This document shows, piece after piece, positions 36,101-48,745 of a stretch of DNA of 64,000 nucleotides. The stretch is taken from contig CM056561.1 of NCBI GenBank assembly GCA_029721515.1, positions 15,542,135 to 15,606,134 of the forward strand, read 5' to 3'. Each line of letters opens with the position of its first letter. The stretch's first letter is position 1. Source of the stretch: Synanceia verrucosa. Lineage: Eukaryota; Chordata; Actinopteri; Perciformes; Synanceiidae. The notes under the pieces are model-generated. The model was given only the letters and a program-made list of their open reading frames with translations. It was not told the DNA's origin and made no database searches. The translations under genes and the position numbers were made by a program.

Positions 36101-39100
36101 CAAGATGTATGTAAATCCTACTGACCTGAGGAGAGCCTCCATCAATATCCTGCTTGCCATGCTGCCATTGCCGCATCATTTCGGCAACATCAAATCAGAG
36201 GTAACAATATTGATGATAACATTGATATCGGAAAAGGAATTATTAATGAAATGTTAATAATAGGCCTGTCATGTTAACAAATTTTACTGAATGATATATT
36301 GTCCCACAACTTATTGCCGATAAACTATATTATTGTTGGCATTATTCTGAGGTTCTTAAGAGGTTCTTTTTCTCGCTGTGTGGCGAATACTTTCGCTCAT
36401 GACTTATACAGTATTTTACCAAAAAAACATTTCCTGATGGCTGTACACAACACTACACAACATGTAGTGTTGTTTTTTTCAGAAAGCAGTATTTATTGCT
36501 ACTTCACATTTGATCAGCAGTCACACCCTCAGTGAGTGCCCTGTCTGAACAGGTGAGCCACCTGTTTAAAATAAAAAAGACACTATGTTACTCCATAGAA
36601 CCTCTTCTTAACCATTTATCACCAGCTATAAATTGTCAAATTGTCAAAATATTTCATACTATGTCTCTGAAAACAGAGTGTAGCACTAATGAAAGAAGAT
36701 ACTCTCTATTTCATCATGAAATAAGTTATTTTATCTGGATGAGAGTAGAGGCCAGTTTCACCAAAATCACCACTTTTTGTCTAGGATCCGTCCGTTTTGC
36801 TCTCTAATCACGATCGTCTCCACTTCCTGCTTTGATCTCTGTGGCGTATACCATCTCTTTTTGTCCCGACTACATATCCCAGAAGCCCCAAAATTACTCA
36901 CAGGCTGCGGGAGACCGTGATCCGCGACCTGCTGCAGAAAAAACACTTTGACGGCTTATTATGTCGATGACACTCAAGCGAATTTGAATGATGTCAAAAG
37001 CCGTCAATGGCACTCAAAGAGTTAAGATACAAAACACACAGTTCCAGTAGAATGCAGAATACATTAAACTGATTTAAGTGCATTCTTGTTATTAATATTT
37101 CTCAAATTTTCTATAGATATCACAATTATTGATTCTTTTTTGATTTGACAATTGGGGATTATATCAGCCCTATTTCTGGGTTTGTGGTGTGAATTGAATC
37201 AACTTTTTCCTTGGAACATTTTTGTGATTAAATGTTAGTACTAAGCCAGTCCTAAAAGCCAGTAATGTTAATGTTGTGTCTTAGGTTCTGCTGGAGGGAA
37301 AGTTCAACGAGGAGGATGGATGGCCTCATGACCAACCTGTGTCTTTCCTGTCCCTGAGACTACGCCTCGTCAATGTCCTCATAGGAGCGCTTCAGACTGA
37401 GACTGACCCCACCAACACACAGCTCATCCTGGGTATCTGCTACCTCCATATCTTTTTTTTTATCTGTTTATTTTGCCTATCCATATTGCTAGTGCAATAT
37501 TTTTGTTGAGTCAAAGCGTTTTTTGGTCTGTATCTTTTATTTTATGTATTGTTTAATTATTGACCACCACTCTCCTGACAGGTGCGATGCTAAATATTGT
37601 TCAAGACTCAGCACTGTTGGAGTCAATAGGTGCACAGACTGAAACAGTAAGGCTCAGATCATAACATTTTATAATGCTAGAAGCGGTGTGATGGACTGGA
37701 CATCAAGATTGCTGTGTTTTTGTGGTGGTAGGGGAGTATAGACGGGAGTCACATGACTGTGAGGAGTCAGAGTCACAGCCGTACAAACAGCGGCATTAGT
37801 TTCACCAGCGGTGGAAGCATGGAGGCCACCAGCCCAGACTCTGAGCGTCCTGCCCAGGCCCTGCTTCGAGACTACGGTAAGACACAACTAAAACCCTCCT
37901 CATGCTGTGTGAATTAACACAGTGGTGCCAGCTTTGGTCAGAGTTTGAATAACAGGCTTGCTGGAATACTATTTTATGTGATCAGTGAGTGCTTGTTAAT
38001 CAATGCAAAACATGCAAGTTATTGAATTAACACATTTGCTCTTTATAGCTAACGTGGTTAAAGTGGTATGCAGAGTTAAGAAGCGTTGGGTAAAATGTCT
38101 TTGTAGGTGATTTCAAAGATAACTGCTGTGGTGCTGTGCTGTTGAACAACAGTTAGGTCCTGAGACATAGTAAGCGTCTTGGCTGGTTGCATTTTTTTCT
38201 TTTATTGATTAGCTGTCTAATCAAAAGCATTTCGTCTTTTCCTCAGTAGGGCTGAGCGATGTTTGACTAGATAAATCTGGTGCATTGTAGCATTTTTTTT
38301 TTTAAATTAATTGTGAATGACCACTCATTTATTTTTATGTGTCCACATCTACTTTCCCTGAACACTGCTCTGGTTATGAACAACTCTGTCCAGCAGGAAA
38401 TGGGAAGGGGATGCAGGAGGTCTGTTGGGTTCCTGTGGAACAGGGCAAGATAGTTACATCGTGTTTTGACTGTGAAGCTCAGAACTGAACAGGAAGAACA
38501 AGAACTTGATAGTGGGCAGATGTCTGGAGAGACAGTAGTTATATATGCAGTAGTCAGCATAAATTTAACAGGAGGCTGTCTGTCACACATCAATTCATTA
38601 TTAAATTTAGAAATGGAGCCAGAGTGGTTTATATAGGTAGAAGCTCTATTACTCCTACTGGTTAATATTGGTGTGTATTTATGGTTCAGTAAATATGAGA
38701 TAATTCTACACCGTTTGGCTTCGTAATTAATTAATTTAGTCAGTTTTAGATGATGATATTACACATCTTTCAGTCAGAACTTGATCGCTCAGCCCTGTTC
38801 TTCAGCTGTTATCTGTATTTCAGTCTACATTGTGTGCTGTACTGATTTCAAACTCTTTTCTAATGCATGTTTTCATTAATCATGTAATCACTGGACATGG
38901 ATATTTTTCCTGTTGCCTTGTATTCCTTAGCTGTGTTGCCTGAATCCTGCTTTGCTTTATTATCTGCGGTGTTTGGTATTTTGGGGTGTGATATGGTCTA
39001 GCTCTTCCAGATACGGCGGCAGGCCTGCTGGTGCGCAGCATCCACCTGGTCACTCAGAGACTCAACTCACAGTGGAGGCAAGACATGAGCATTTCACTGG

Positions 39101-42100
39101 CTGCCCTGGAACTGCTGGCCGGGCTTGCCAAGGTAAAGGTACAGTGTTCAAACACCACAGATACTCAGTGTAACAATCTACAGTAGCAACGCTAGCCTGC
39201 CAGGCCATAATGAGAATATACACGTATTTCGGATCACCCATCTCTCAACCGGCAGAAGTTTTTACATTGCCCTAAAACAACACTCTGTTACTCTGTAAAA
39301 CGATAGCTGGCAAATCTTGTATATTCTCCTCCAATAAGAAAGCTCACAGGCAACCCCCATTCAAGAAATCAGGTTTACTAAAAACTAGGGCTGTCGAAAT
39401 TGTTCAGCATTAACGTGCTAATTTCCACAACAGTAACTCTACTTGGACAAACTGCTCGACATGCATTGGTAGATCGTCAAGAACTCCATTCAAAAATCAA
39501 GGAAACTAACAATGCAGTCGTAACTAACGATCAGACATGCTGGTAAGATTACTGTAGATTAATCATCTTTTTTTTAAATTTGTTCAAGCTTCTCCTGTAA
39601 TGCGGCGAAAAGCAAAAAGAGAGATTCTTTTCATAAACACAGCACTTAGTTGCTACTACCTCCGCAATCACCGCAACCCTGCCGATCGCTCCTTGTCCTC
39701 TGACATAAAATGTGCCCAAATTGGCTACACAGTGTTCGGCTTTGTAACAAGATTTTGCTATTGTTGAATAAAATCAAGTCAACAGAGCAGCGTAAGCAAC
39801 TATGGACAGTACTACATAAGAGGGGTATGTCTGCTATAATCACTTACTATTGAAACTGAACTCTGACTGTTTATGAAATGCTCCTGTCTCCTGTGTATTA
39901 TGTGGGTATATATTGAATTTAATCACGAGACTGAAATACTGAAACCTCGAAATAATTAATAATAATACAAAAACAAAACAACCCCCCACCCCTTAGGGTT
40001 AATGGACTGGCCTGCTGCCGAGCTGCAGTGTGAAAAGTTTTCTTTCTCCGTCTTTAAAACAATATGTTACTAAATATTGTTTATATTTCATATCAAACAT
40101 CATATGCACTCCTGTAACTTTCAACAGCAAATATATAGATGTATTTTTATTATTTTAATGTATTGATGTAATGAGCTCAGCACCGCGGTAGGCATCACAT
40201 AACCGTGGTATTGCTGACTTGTTATGCAAGTCCTACTTGTTCTAACAATACTATAACTTAATTTAGAACCATGAATACCCAAATGTGTTGCAGTAATATA
40301 GTAATGTAAACTAGTGTTGTGCATACCAGCATCTACAAAAAGTGTTAATATGTGCCTGAAATTATGTATTTTATAATGTAGCTTGTGTAATACATTTTCC
40401 CATATTATTATGTGTCCATGGCTTAACCAGGTAAAAGTGGGAGTGGACTCTGCAGATCGTAAACGTGCTGTCAGCTCTATATGTGGGTACATTGTCTACC
40501 AGTGTAGTCGTCCAGCTCCTCTTCAGTCCCGAGACCTCCACTCCATGATTGTAGCTGCCTTCCAGTTTCTCTGTGTGTGGCTCACAGAGCACCCTGACAT
40601 GTTGGATGAGAAGGTAGGATTAAAGACCGAATTACAATTTCCCTCAGATATGCTGTAAGAAAATATGACAAGGAAAGAAAAATGCACGTTCCTTCTCTGA
40701 GATTCTGTCCCCTTTTACTTTTCTTTCGGATCAGGATTGTTTGGTAGAAGTGTTGGAGATTGTGGAGCTTGGAATCTCTGGCAGCAAATCCCGACAGGAA
40801 CAGGAAATTCGACACAAAGGGGAGAAGGAGCACAACCCAGCTTCAATGAGGGTGAAGGATGCTGCTGAGGCGACTTTGTCCTGGTGAGATTCCTCAAATA
40901 TTCCACAGTACGGATCTTAAAGTACAGTTTGTTAATACAGTTAATGTACTATAACTATTTCAACGTGACAGGCATTTTTTTCCAACTCTGCTTTCTCAAT
41001 GTCTTGGATCTTTTTGGGGAGAAACACATTTGCTTTTTTTTTTTGTCTGTGTACATACAATGAATGATGTTGGATATTTATGTGTGTGTAGAAGGAGAAC
41101 TCCTTTGCATGTAACTACTTAAAATTAGTTAATGTCCCTTTGGATGCTGAATAGCCTGCAAACTAACATTTGATGGATTGGCTAGTCAGCTGTCACAGTG
41201 CCAGAGTAGGGGCAAAAAGAAAAAAAGGGCATCTATGGCATGTTTTTACCACTGATGAGGGCACTTCAGTTTGCATTTTTGCCACCAAAGAGGACATTTT
41301 ATCTTGTCTTAGTCAACCAAGAAGGCAGTTTAGTGTGTTTTGCCAAATAGGGGGGCAATTTAGCAAGTGTTTTTGCCTTCCAAGAGGGCACATCAGTGCG
41401 TGTTTTTGCCCCCAAGAGGGCACTTAAACACGTTTTCGATAGCGATAAAATCCTATTAACAATACATTTGAATATCACTTTCACTGTCTTTATAGATTTG
41501 TTTTCTGCTGAATCTCCACACAGCACACATGAAACATGCTGTACTTCTTGACCTAGTTTCCTGTGGTGTTCCCCAGTATCATGCAGGTGTTGGGGGCCTT
41601 TCCTTCTCCGAGTGGTCCTGCCTCCACCTGCAGCCTGCTGAATGAAGACACACTGATTCGCTATGCCAGACTCAGTGCCACAGGAGCCAGCAACTTCCGC
41701 TACTTTGTCCTGGACAACTCGGTCATCCTCGCCATGCTCGAGCAACCTCTGGGCAATGAGCAGAGTGAGTAGTTTATCATCCAACCTTTGACATAATGCC
41801 AGTTAACTGACATATTGAAGAGAACTGTGGTGTTACTCATTCTTAATGTACATGCCATCTCTGTCTTCACAGATCCCAGTCCATCTGTGACAGTTTTGAT
41901 CCGAGGTACAGCTGGCAGACATGCCTGGACCATGCAGCTCTTCCACCAACCCAGAGGAGCTCGCGCCAACCAGAGGGTGAGAGCGCACTGTAGTTTACTG
42001 CATGAAAGATAACCATACTAAACCAATACCACTTCAGAAATATTGTTAAAGTCCCATGCTCAAGTTTTTCCTTTCATAAAAGCTGCACATCTCTTTCCTT

Positions 42101-45100
42101 GATAACACAATCTGTCTACTTCTCTCCCTATACAGCAGGTGTTTGTTCCTGAGGGCCGTCCAACACCCAACAGTGGTGTGGGTATTAAGTATAATGTAAA
42201 ACAGAGGCCTTTTCCCGAAGAGGTGGATAAGATTCCGCTCGTCAAAGCTGATGTCAGTATTCCTGACTTGGATGACATTGTCAGTAAAGAGGTGAGATAC
42301 ATTTCCTGCCATTGATCTTGTATCGAAAATTATGACCAATGTGTTCTACTTGGGGCACAAGCTAAAGCTGCTAATACACTCATATTATTTGTTATTATAC
42401 AAACTCAGGTGTGTTGTATGGGCTGGCAGGATGATTGGAGAGCTACAAATACACTGATGAGTAATGATCCACAAGTGAGTTGTTGGAGAGGTGAAATTCC
42501 ACTGGCTCTTGGAAAACAGAGTCAAATCATCTGGTTTGGTGGAAAGCATTTGATGACCTTGGATGATGTGTGGTTTCTCAATCCAGTACAATACCCTTGT
42601 AATAGCTTTTAATCCAAAGCCACAGAGTTGATTCATTTACTCTCTGATACATTAAAAGGCTCAAAAACATTGAATAGCTATTGCACTGGATTGGATTAGA
42701 TGTCTATGTTTTAAAGTTCGGGTGCACACTAGTGACTCTTTTCACATCTACTTTGGAAGGTGACACCTCTGTATTTGGACTGTGGGACTTGGTCTTTGTG
42801 GGTTTATGGTGAATTTTGGCAATCAAGTGCCATTCATCTGCCACACCCTTTTGAAAGTGTGTTAAAATTGTCTCATCGACTTCTTGTTTTCAGCTGGAGG
42901 TTCAGCACGACAAGCTTCGCATTCTGATGACCAAGCAGATAGAGTACGAGAACGCCTTGGAGCGGCACAGTGAGGAAATCTGGAAGACCAGGACTTACCC
43001 TGATCCACAGACTGACTGCAAACCCCCTCCACCCGCACAGGAATTCCAGACAGCACGCCTCTTCCTCTCCCACTTTGGCTTTCTTTCTCTGGAAGCGCTC
43101 AAGGTTGGTAAACATCATTTGTCCAGTTATAAGCAATGAGAGTCTCTTAAGAGTGAAGTGATGAAAAATCATTCATTCATCATGTGATGAAAAATATTTT
43201 CTGCTCCGGCTAGTTATAGTTAAATATAATCACTAGGCCTGTAATGGTACACATACGGAACCAAACTATTTTGCTGTGCATCTGTTCGGTTCAGCATACA
43301 GCTGTGCTGAAACAGCACAGTGTGTCGAGGGGAAAAAAGGAACGACAGACCTGTAAGGGTAAGATTGTCGAACCTCCGCCATCGTTACACTCTCCTTTTG
43401 TTGTTTGTTCAAAACTCTAGCAGTTGAAGTAATATTTTGTTTTATTTTGCATTTGATTCATAGCAGCAGGATTATTATTTTTCTTGTCAGTTGGGGGAAA
43501 AACACTCATTATAAAAAAAACTCATAATAAATGAATGAAAGACATTTTGACGGCTTTACTTTCTTCCTTTACTTAACCGAAAATGTACCAAACTGGAAAT
43601 TTTGTGTACCGTTACAGGTCGAATAATCACAATGCAAAAGTTCAAATTAAAGTGAAGATAGTATGTAATATTATTGTTATTGTTAATATATTTGATTTAG
43701 AATGTATGTATATTAATTTATTATTGATAGGAGCCCAACAACAGTCGTCTACCTCCTCATCTGATTGGCCTGGAGTCATCCTTGCCAGGGTTTTTTGATG
43801 ACATCAGCTACCTGGACCTGCTTCCCTGCCGACCGTTTGACACTGTCTTTGTTTTCTATGTGAGGGCTGGACAGAAAAGCAGCCCTGAGGTGAGGGAACA
43901 CACCGATTTTGTGTAAAATACAGTGTTATATACTAGACCTGTCACGATAATCAATAAATCAATTAATCGCATGATAAATGAAAACAAACTCGGTCGATAT
44001 GTACCAACATTTAGGGTCTCTCTCTACTAAAGAGGCTGGATGACAAGAGGGTTCACTCTGTGCATCTTTCTCAACACCTGGGTGCATTGGTTCCACAGCA
44101 GAATGAACAGAGTGAGATCTCTTGTCAGTCATAAAGTCTTTGTCTCAGTGGGAGGAGGAGGGGGGGGCCGCTAGCAGACACACAGAGAGCAGCTATAGCA
44201 GGTGAGCTGGTGAGGAATAGAGAGCTGGGTAATGAGGAGGAACTACTAGGAATAATAAAACAGATTATTTCCAAGCTGAGTGCTACAGCCCTAGCCACAG
44301 TTACAATGTTAAATACCGGGGTCCGACATTAACGGTTGCCTGAATGCCCGGGTCAAGTAAGAATAACCGGCGGTCTGGCAGACCCTGCGTAGACATGCCC
44401 GATGGGAGCCCAGAGTCGCGGAGCTGTCTGTGATGCTTTATTAGTATGATAATTTGATTAGTTTTGGAGTGGCAGTGATTTACAGTTGGTGATGAATGGC
44501 TAAGAAGAGGTTCTATAGAGTAACATAGTGTCTTATTTATTTTAAACTAGTGGCTCACCTGTTCAGACAGGGCACAGAGGGTGTGATGCTATTGATCTAA
44601 TGTGAAGTAGCAATAAATAATGCTTTCTGAAGAAAGAAGTGTTTTGTAGGGTTGTATACAGTCATCAGGAAATGGATTTTAGTAAAATATAAGTCATGAA
44701 TGAAAGTATGCACCACACAGTGAGAAAAAAACTCTTAAGAACCTTAGAATAATGCCAACAATAATATCATTATTGGCAATAAGTTATGGGACAATATATA
44801 AGCCTATCTTTCAGCATAATTTGTTATCATGACAGGCCCACTATATACTGTGTAGCGACTGACAAGCTTGTCTTGTATTTGCTTACAACTGGAATGAAAT
44901 GGCTTGAGACGTACAGATGGTGACCTTAATAAGTGTCTAAAATATCTCAATGAGAATGGATGTGTTCTTGTGTTTGCTGTGATCAGATCCTGAGGAATGT
45001 GGAGTCATCGTCCAGCGTCCAGCCCCACTTTTTGGAGTTCCTGCTGTCTTTGGGCTGGCCTGTGGATGTGGGACGCCATCCAGGGTGGACGGGACACCTA

Positions 45101-47854
45101 GATACCAGTTGGTCACTCAACTCCTGCTCTGACAGCAATGACATACAACAAACAGGTGAGCTACAAAGCTAACTGCTATGTTGGATCAGTGGAAGACTTG
45201 GGACATCATGGCATCTGTTATATATCTGCATGCTGGATATTCATGGTATATTCAAGTGGATTTTGTGTTGTTTTTTTTCTGTAGAAGACGCAGCTACACC
45301 TGAGGACACAGGAGGTTCAGTGTTTAATGGAGAGAAGAAAGTTTTATACTATGCCGATGCGCTGACTGAAATTGCCTTTGTTGTTCCATCTCTAACTGAA
45401 AATTCTGGTCAGTATTCAGCACCTTGAATATAAATGGCTAGATATTGTATATGATTAAAAAACGGTGAGGGAATTGTTCTTTGTTTGCCAGAGGAGTCAT
45501 CAGTGCACAGCGACTCCACAGTGGAGGCGGACACCAACGCAGATATCATACCTGGTTCTCTCAAACAACCCAATCTCACACTGGAGCTATTCCCCAACCA
45601 TTCTGAAAACCTGGAGTCTGCCAAAAAGGTAGGTTTGGCTTATGTTAGCATATCTGTCCCTGTATACTGACAGCACTGAGTTCTAAACTCAGTTCTAAAT
45701 GTTCTAAACGTTTGCTTAAACTCACTCTGCATTTTGCTATTTCCGTAGCTGAGTCCTTTGGTAAAGACAAAGAGGTCATCAACTGGAAAGTCTTTCCCAC
45801 CACTGGGTCCTGAGACAAAGGTTTTTGTGGTCTGGGTGGAGCGCTTTGATGATATTGGTAAGCACTTGCCGTTTATACCGCCCTGTTCTGTCACTCAAGA
45901 CTGTTGGTGGTGGAGAAAATATGTTGTCTCCCTCTGTAGATAATATTCTTTTATACTTTTTCCAGCATTCCCCTTCTTCAGTCACTAAATTATTCCACAA
46001 AAAATTATTTTAGTAAAACATACTTTTCCTCGAAAAAGCCTCTCAAGCCTTATAAGGTGGATATAAAATGTATGTGACTAATGAATTGAATGTCATTTTT
46101 GTTTTTTTTAAGAGAACTTCCCATTGTCTGATCTCTTGGCGGAAACCAGCACTGGTTTGGAAGCTAGCATGAGCAACAGCACTTCCTGCAGGTATTCCAA
46201 CTTTATCACACTTTGTTACCAGTATGGAGAACATATGGTTCATGAATCGGTTTTGTTCAAGCACAAAAATTAAGAAAAAAAAACCAGTTCTGCAAAACAT
46301 GTTAGATAACAAACAGTGAACAAACACACGTACAACATGCAGTGTGTGTAAAAGCAGACAGAGAAAGTGGCTAAAAGGAAAGTTCTGTATTTGTGAAACG
46401 ATCAATATATTTTAGTATGTTGGTTTGGGAACTCTTTATAAGGTTGAGATAATGTGCTGCTCAGCAGCTTTGCTTGAAACTGGATGGATTGACATTATCT
46501 GATGCCATGGACTGCAGGATTTAAATTTTAGCTGTAAATTCAGCGCAATAATAACATATTATGGTAAATTTGTTTCACAGATTTCTTTGACGCATTAGTG
46601 CAAGTCTGCATGAAATATTTCACATAACTCACTGGAGACACTCAGCAGTCGCAGTTACCTTGGCGTTACATTGACCGGGAGTGTTATTTTCAGTGGCTTG
46701 CTTTGACTGTTATGAAGACTGAAGCGAGAGGAGAGAATGCATCTAGCACTTCAGATGCTATACCAACTTGGTTTGAAGCTTCATTTATAATGTTGCCATT
46801 GAAATTATAATTATCAATAACTTACATAATCATTGTGGTGATGTGGAGGTACAGTCAGGCATAGATAGATTTTCTGTCTGTCAGCATTTGCACTGTTAGT
46901 GTGTTAGTGTACTGGCAAGTTTAAATGAGGTCAATATAAATAAATTTCTCATGTTTCTCATGTATTGCTCTACTTTGTTGCAAATGAACATCATCACGGT
47001 TCCCTCTGTTTGATTCCTGCCACAGGTCAGGGTTATTAGAGAAGGACGTTCCTCTGATCTTCATCCACCCTCTGAAAACGGGATTATTCAGGATCCGGCT
47101 GCACGGAGCTGTGGGTAAATTCGGCATGGTCATTCCCCTGGTTGATGGCATGGTGGTCAGCCGAAGAGCGCTAGGTAATGGCTCCCTCTTTGTTTATCTC
47201 TCCCGACGATGTATTTTTTCTTTTATTGTCATCAAAAAGAACTGAGGCACCAAGTGTTCATGCATAACAAGATTTCCACAGCGAATCTTTTAGGATTGTT
47301 GATGAGCTTAATGGGATGAAAACATGCACACATAAATAGTCCGTGTTTGAGTTTCACATGCATTGGAAAACAAACTCTCTGCAATCAGGGAGTAACACTT
47401 AAAGTGTAAATAATACTACTTTTCTGTTTTTATGTTGCTTTTTTTTTTTTTTTAATACTGTGATTGCATATTTCTTGCTGTTGCTGCAACATAATATCCA
47501 AGGTTGGGATTAATAACGTAACTCTATTCTGTTCTATTCTATCAGTTTATACTGTTAGACTGAGTAATGTCGCACAAAGGCCTATGTTATTATCTTTTGT
47601 ATTTACAAGTTGTAGAATGGAATAGTTTTTATTCATCTCTCATTGGGGGAAACTCACCTACTGCAGCAGCATAGACAAGTTAGAGTAATAAAGAAACAAT
47701 AAATAACAGCAATAAATAATAGAATAATAATAAGAGTAATATATATTTACTATATCCTAAATAAAAAGGAAGGTTTTTTTTTAATTGCAAATGAAATTAG
47801 ATATTAGATAGATAAAATGTATTTTGTCTTTCATGAGGATGTGACTGTGAAAAA

Positions 47855-47930
<76 letters not shown>

Positions 47931-47931
47931 G

Positions 47932-47969
<38 letters not shown>

Positions 47970-47992
47970 CGTATATATATATATATATATAC

Positions 47993-48024
<32 letters not shown>

Positions 48025-48104
48025 GTATATATATATACATACGTATATATATACACGTATATATATACATACGTATATATATACATACGTGTATATATAT
48101 AATG

Positions 48105-48160
<56 letters not shown>

Positions 48161-48745
48161 ATAAAAATTGGTGCAAATTATCAGCAGGCACTTTGGCCAC
48201 CTGATCTACTGAATGATGAAATGTCATTGTTTAGCAGTACCATAAAACAAATACTTGTTAACATTTATGCTGATTCATAAGTTTTACCTTGAAAAACATA
48301 ATGAACCTTTTTCCTCAATGCATGTAATGCCACTCTTTGCTAGCAGATGGCAAAGATGTAAGCTTCAGTTAAAGCAGTTGGTCAGTTGGAATGTCTCTCA
48401 CAGTGTTACTTTCGTCTCATCTCAAGGTTCTGTGGCTTATCGGCTGTTAGAGGATTCCTCCATTTCATAAAATTCATTTGTATACAGTCAGAAAATGTTC
48501 CTATTTGACAATTGCGCTGAGCTCCTGTGTTTGCACCCTCCTCCTCTCCAGGGTTCCTTGTGCGCCAAACGGTCATTAACGTGTGTCGACGGAAGCGTCT
48601 GGAAAGTGACTTGTACAATCCGCCTCATGTGAGGCGGAAGCAGAAAATAACTGAGATTGTCCAGCGCTATCGCAACAAGCAACTGGAGCCGGAGTTTTAC
48701 ACCTCGCTCTTCCATGAGGTTGGGGAGGGAAAGCCTCACCTCTAA
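27110..48745 (+). CDS. ralgapb: RALGAPB, Ral GTPase-activating protein subunit beta
   Basis: Exons (first from its ATG): 27110-27286, 29497-29699, 29907-30073, 30159-30345, 30565-30696, 31141-31319, 33000-33151, 33344-33623, 35113-35314, 35439-35606, 36086-36200, 37285-37432, 37582-37646, 37732-37876, 39002-39132, 40431-40613, 40735-40883, 41577-41764, 41873-41976, 42136-42291, 42894-43103, 43731-43889, 44987-45155, 45285-45407, 45492-45628, 45749-45857, 46113-46191, 47026-47174, 48552-48745. They join in one frame, 4560 nt, 1519 aa (human about 1494). The protein starts MYSEWRSLQLVVQ, carries 12 glutamines at 420-431, and ends in a RapGAP-type domain (about 1170-1420; EFQTARLFLSHFGFLSLEALK, PHFLEFLLSLGWPVDVG, KVLYYADALTEIAFVVPS) with a conserved basic tail (FLVRQTVINVCRRKRLES). 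The beta subunit has no catalytic role of its own but is needed by the alpha subunits to switch off RalA/RalB in the cytoplasm. Exon 20 may start at 42136 or 42139. Confidence 0.97.
32396..32932. mobile_element. Non-autonomous DNA transposon (MITE) in ralgapb intron 6
   Basis: The left end AGGGCGCTTTCACAAGCC and the reverse complement of the right end AGGCACCTTCACAAGCC match over about 20 bases. A second inverted pair lies inside (AAGCCTGGTTCAGTTTCAC near 32463; its partner, about 32835-32870). There is no coding frame. The GGGC start and the GTGAA/TTCAC words resemble the Harbinger-like element at 60430. No clean target duplication was seen. Confidence 0.6.
33404..33439 (+). repeat. ralgapb: CAG/CAA repeat coding a 12-residue polyglutamine tract
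   Basis: Twelve in-frame CAG/CAA codons in ralgapb exon 8 code for residues 420-431, in a low-complexity linker rich in Ser, Pro and Thr. Two CAA codons (positions 4 and 12) interrupt or end the run. Confidence 0.97.
35745..35993 (-). mobile_element. tRNA-derived SINE (second family) in ralgapb intron 10
   Basis: On the minus strand a tRNA-like head with a B-box word (GTGGTTCGATACCCGCC) is followed by the body (TCCTTCAGCAAGATACC; GTGTGTGAATGGG). The end (GAAAGGCACTATATTAGTCC) is typical of a widespread fish SINE whose 3' part reads like AAAGCGCTATATAA. Mutations and the lack of a tRNA fold beyond the head rule out a functional tRNA. It differs from the SINEs at 4080 and 58341. Confidence 0.75.
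36261..36640 (+). mobile_element. hAT-like element fragment, copy A (ralgapb intron 11)
   Basis: Starts TAGGCCTGTCATGTTAACAAA. From here to about 36640 it aligns with the reverse complement of 44500-44840 (shared words include TTATTGTTGGCATTATTCT, GAGGTTCTTAAGAG and GAACAGGTGAGCCACCTG-like sequence). The right end of the element is not recognisable, and sequence after 36640 no longer matches the other copy. Confidence 0.72.
38247..38797. mobile_element. hAT-like MITE in ralgapb intron 14
   Basis: The left end TAGGGCTGAGCGATGTTT pairs with the reverse complement of the right end CAGGGCTGAGCGATCAAG. It is flanked by TTCCTCAG (38239-38246) and TTCTTCAG (38798-38805), an 8-base target duplication with one mismatch, as expected of hAT elements. 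No transposase frame is present in the 551 bases. Confidence 0.82.
41205..41436. repeat. Diverged minisatellite, unit about 35 bases
   Basis: Five or six imperfect units in ralgapb intron 17 share the pattern CCAAGAGGGCAC, a short spacer, then GTGTTTTTGCC (best seen at 41380-41430). The left edge is an A-rich lead-in (GGGGCAAAAAGAAAAAAAGG). A related block with an identical 21-base lead-in lies at 51601. The open frame 41170-41427 is produced by the repeat. Confidence 0.7.
43234..43622. mobile_element. hAT-like MITE with perfect target duplication (ralgapb intron 21)
   Basis: The 389-base element is bounded by ATAATCAC at 43226-43233 and again at 43623-43630, an exact 8-base duplication. The left end TAGGCCTGTAATGGTACAC pairs with the reverse complement of the right end TCGACCTGTAACGGTACAC. 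It holds no transposase. The exact duplication suggests it is younger than its neighbours. Confidence 0.9.
43934..44840 (-). mobile_element. hAT-like element, copy B (ralgapb intron 22)
   Basis: The left end TAGACCTGTCACGATAAT pairs with the reverse complement of the right end TGGGCCTGTCATGATAAC. It is flanked by TTATATAC (43926-43933) and CTATATAC (44841-44848), an 8-base duplication with one mismatch. Its right 340 bases are an inverted copy of 36261-36640. No long open frame exists in the 907 bases, so it is non-autonomous or badly decayed. Confidence 0.82.
47853..48162. repeat. Long (TA)n block with ACGTAT variants (ralgapb intron 28)
   Basis: About 310 bases almost wholly of alternating T and A, interrupted at intervals by ACGTAT and ACATAT words, which keep the tract self-complementary. 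Open frames of over 100 codons on both strands are pure Tyr/Ile repeats and not genes. Confidence 0.97.

Noticed and set aside
39385..39960. Possible hAT-like element starting TAGGGCTGTCGAAATTG in ralgapb intron 15
   Set aside because: No inverted partner or 8-base duplication was found at a right end.
41170..41427. 85-codon Cys-containing frame in ralgapb intron 17
   Set aside because: It lies wholly in the minisatellite and is not joined by splice sites in phase with ralgapb.
47853..48162. CRISPR-like regular repeat
   Set aside because: The periodic ACGTAT words are variants of a dinucleotide repeat, with no unique spacers. The genome is that of an animal.
47781..48227. Open frames of 107-148 codons on both strands
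   Set aside because: They are Tyr/Ile repeats produced by the (TA)n tract.
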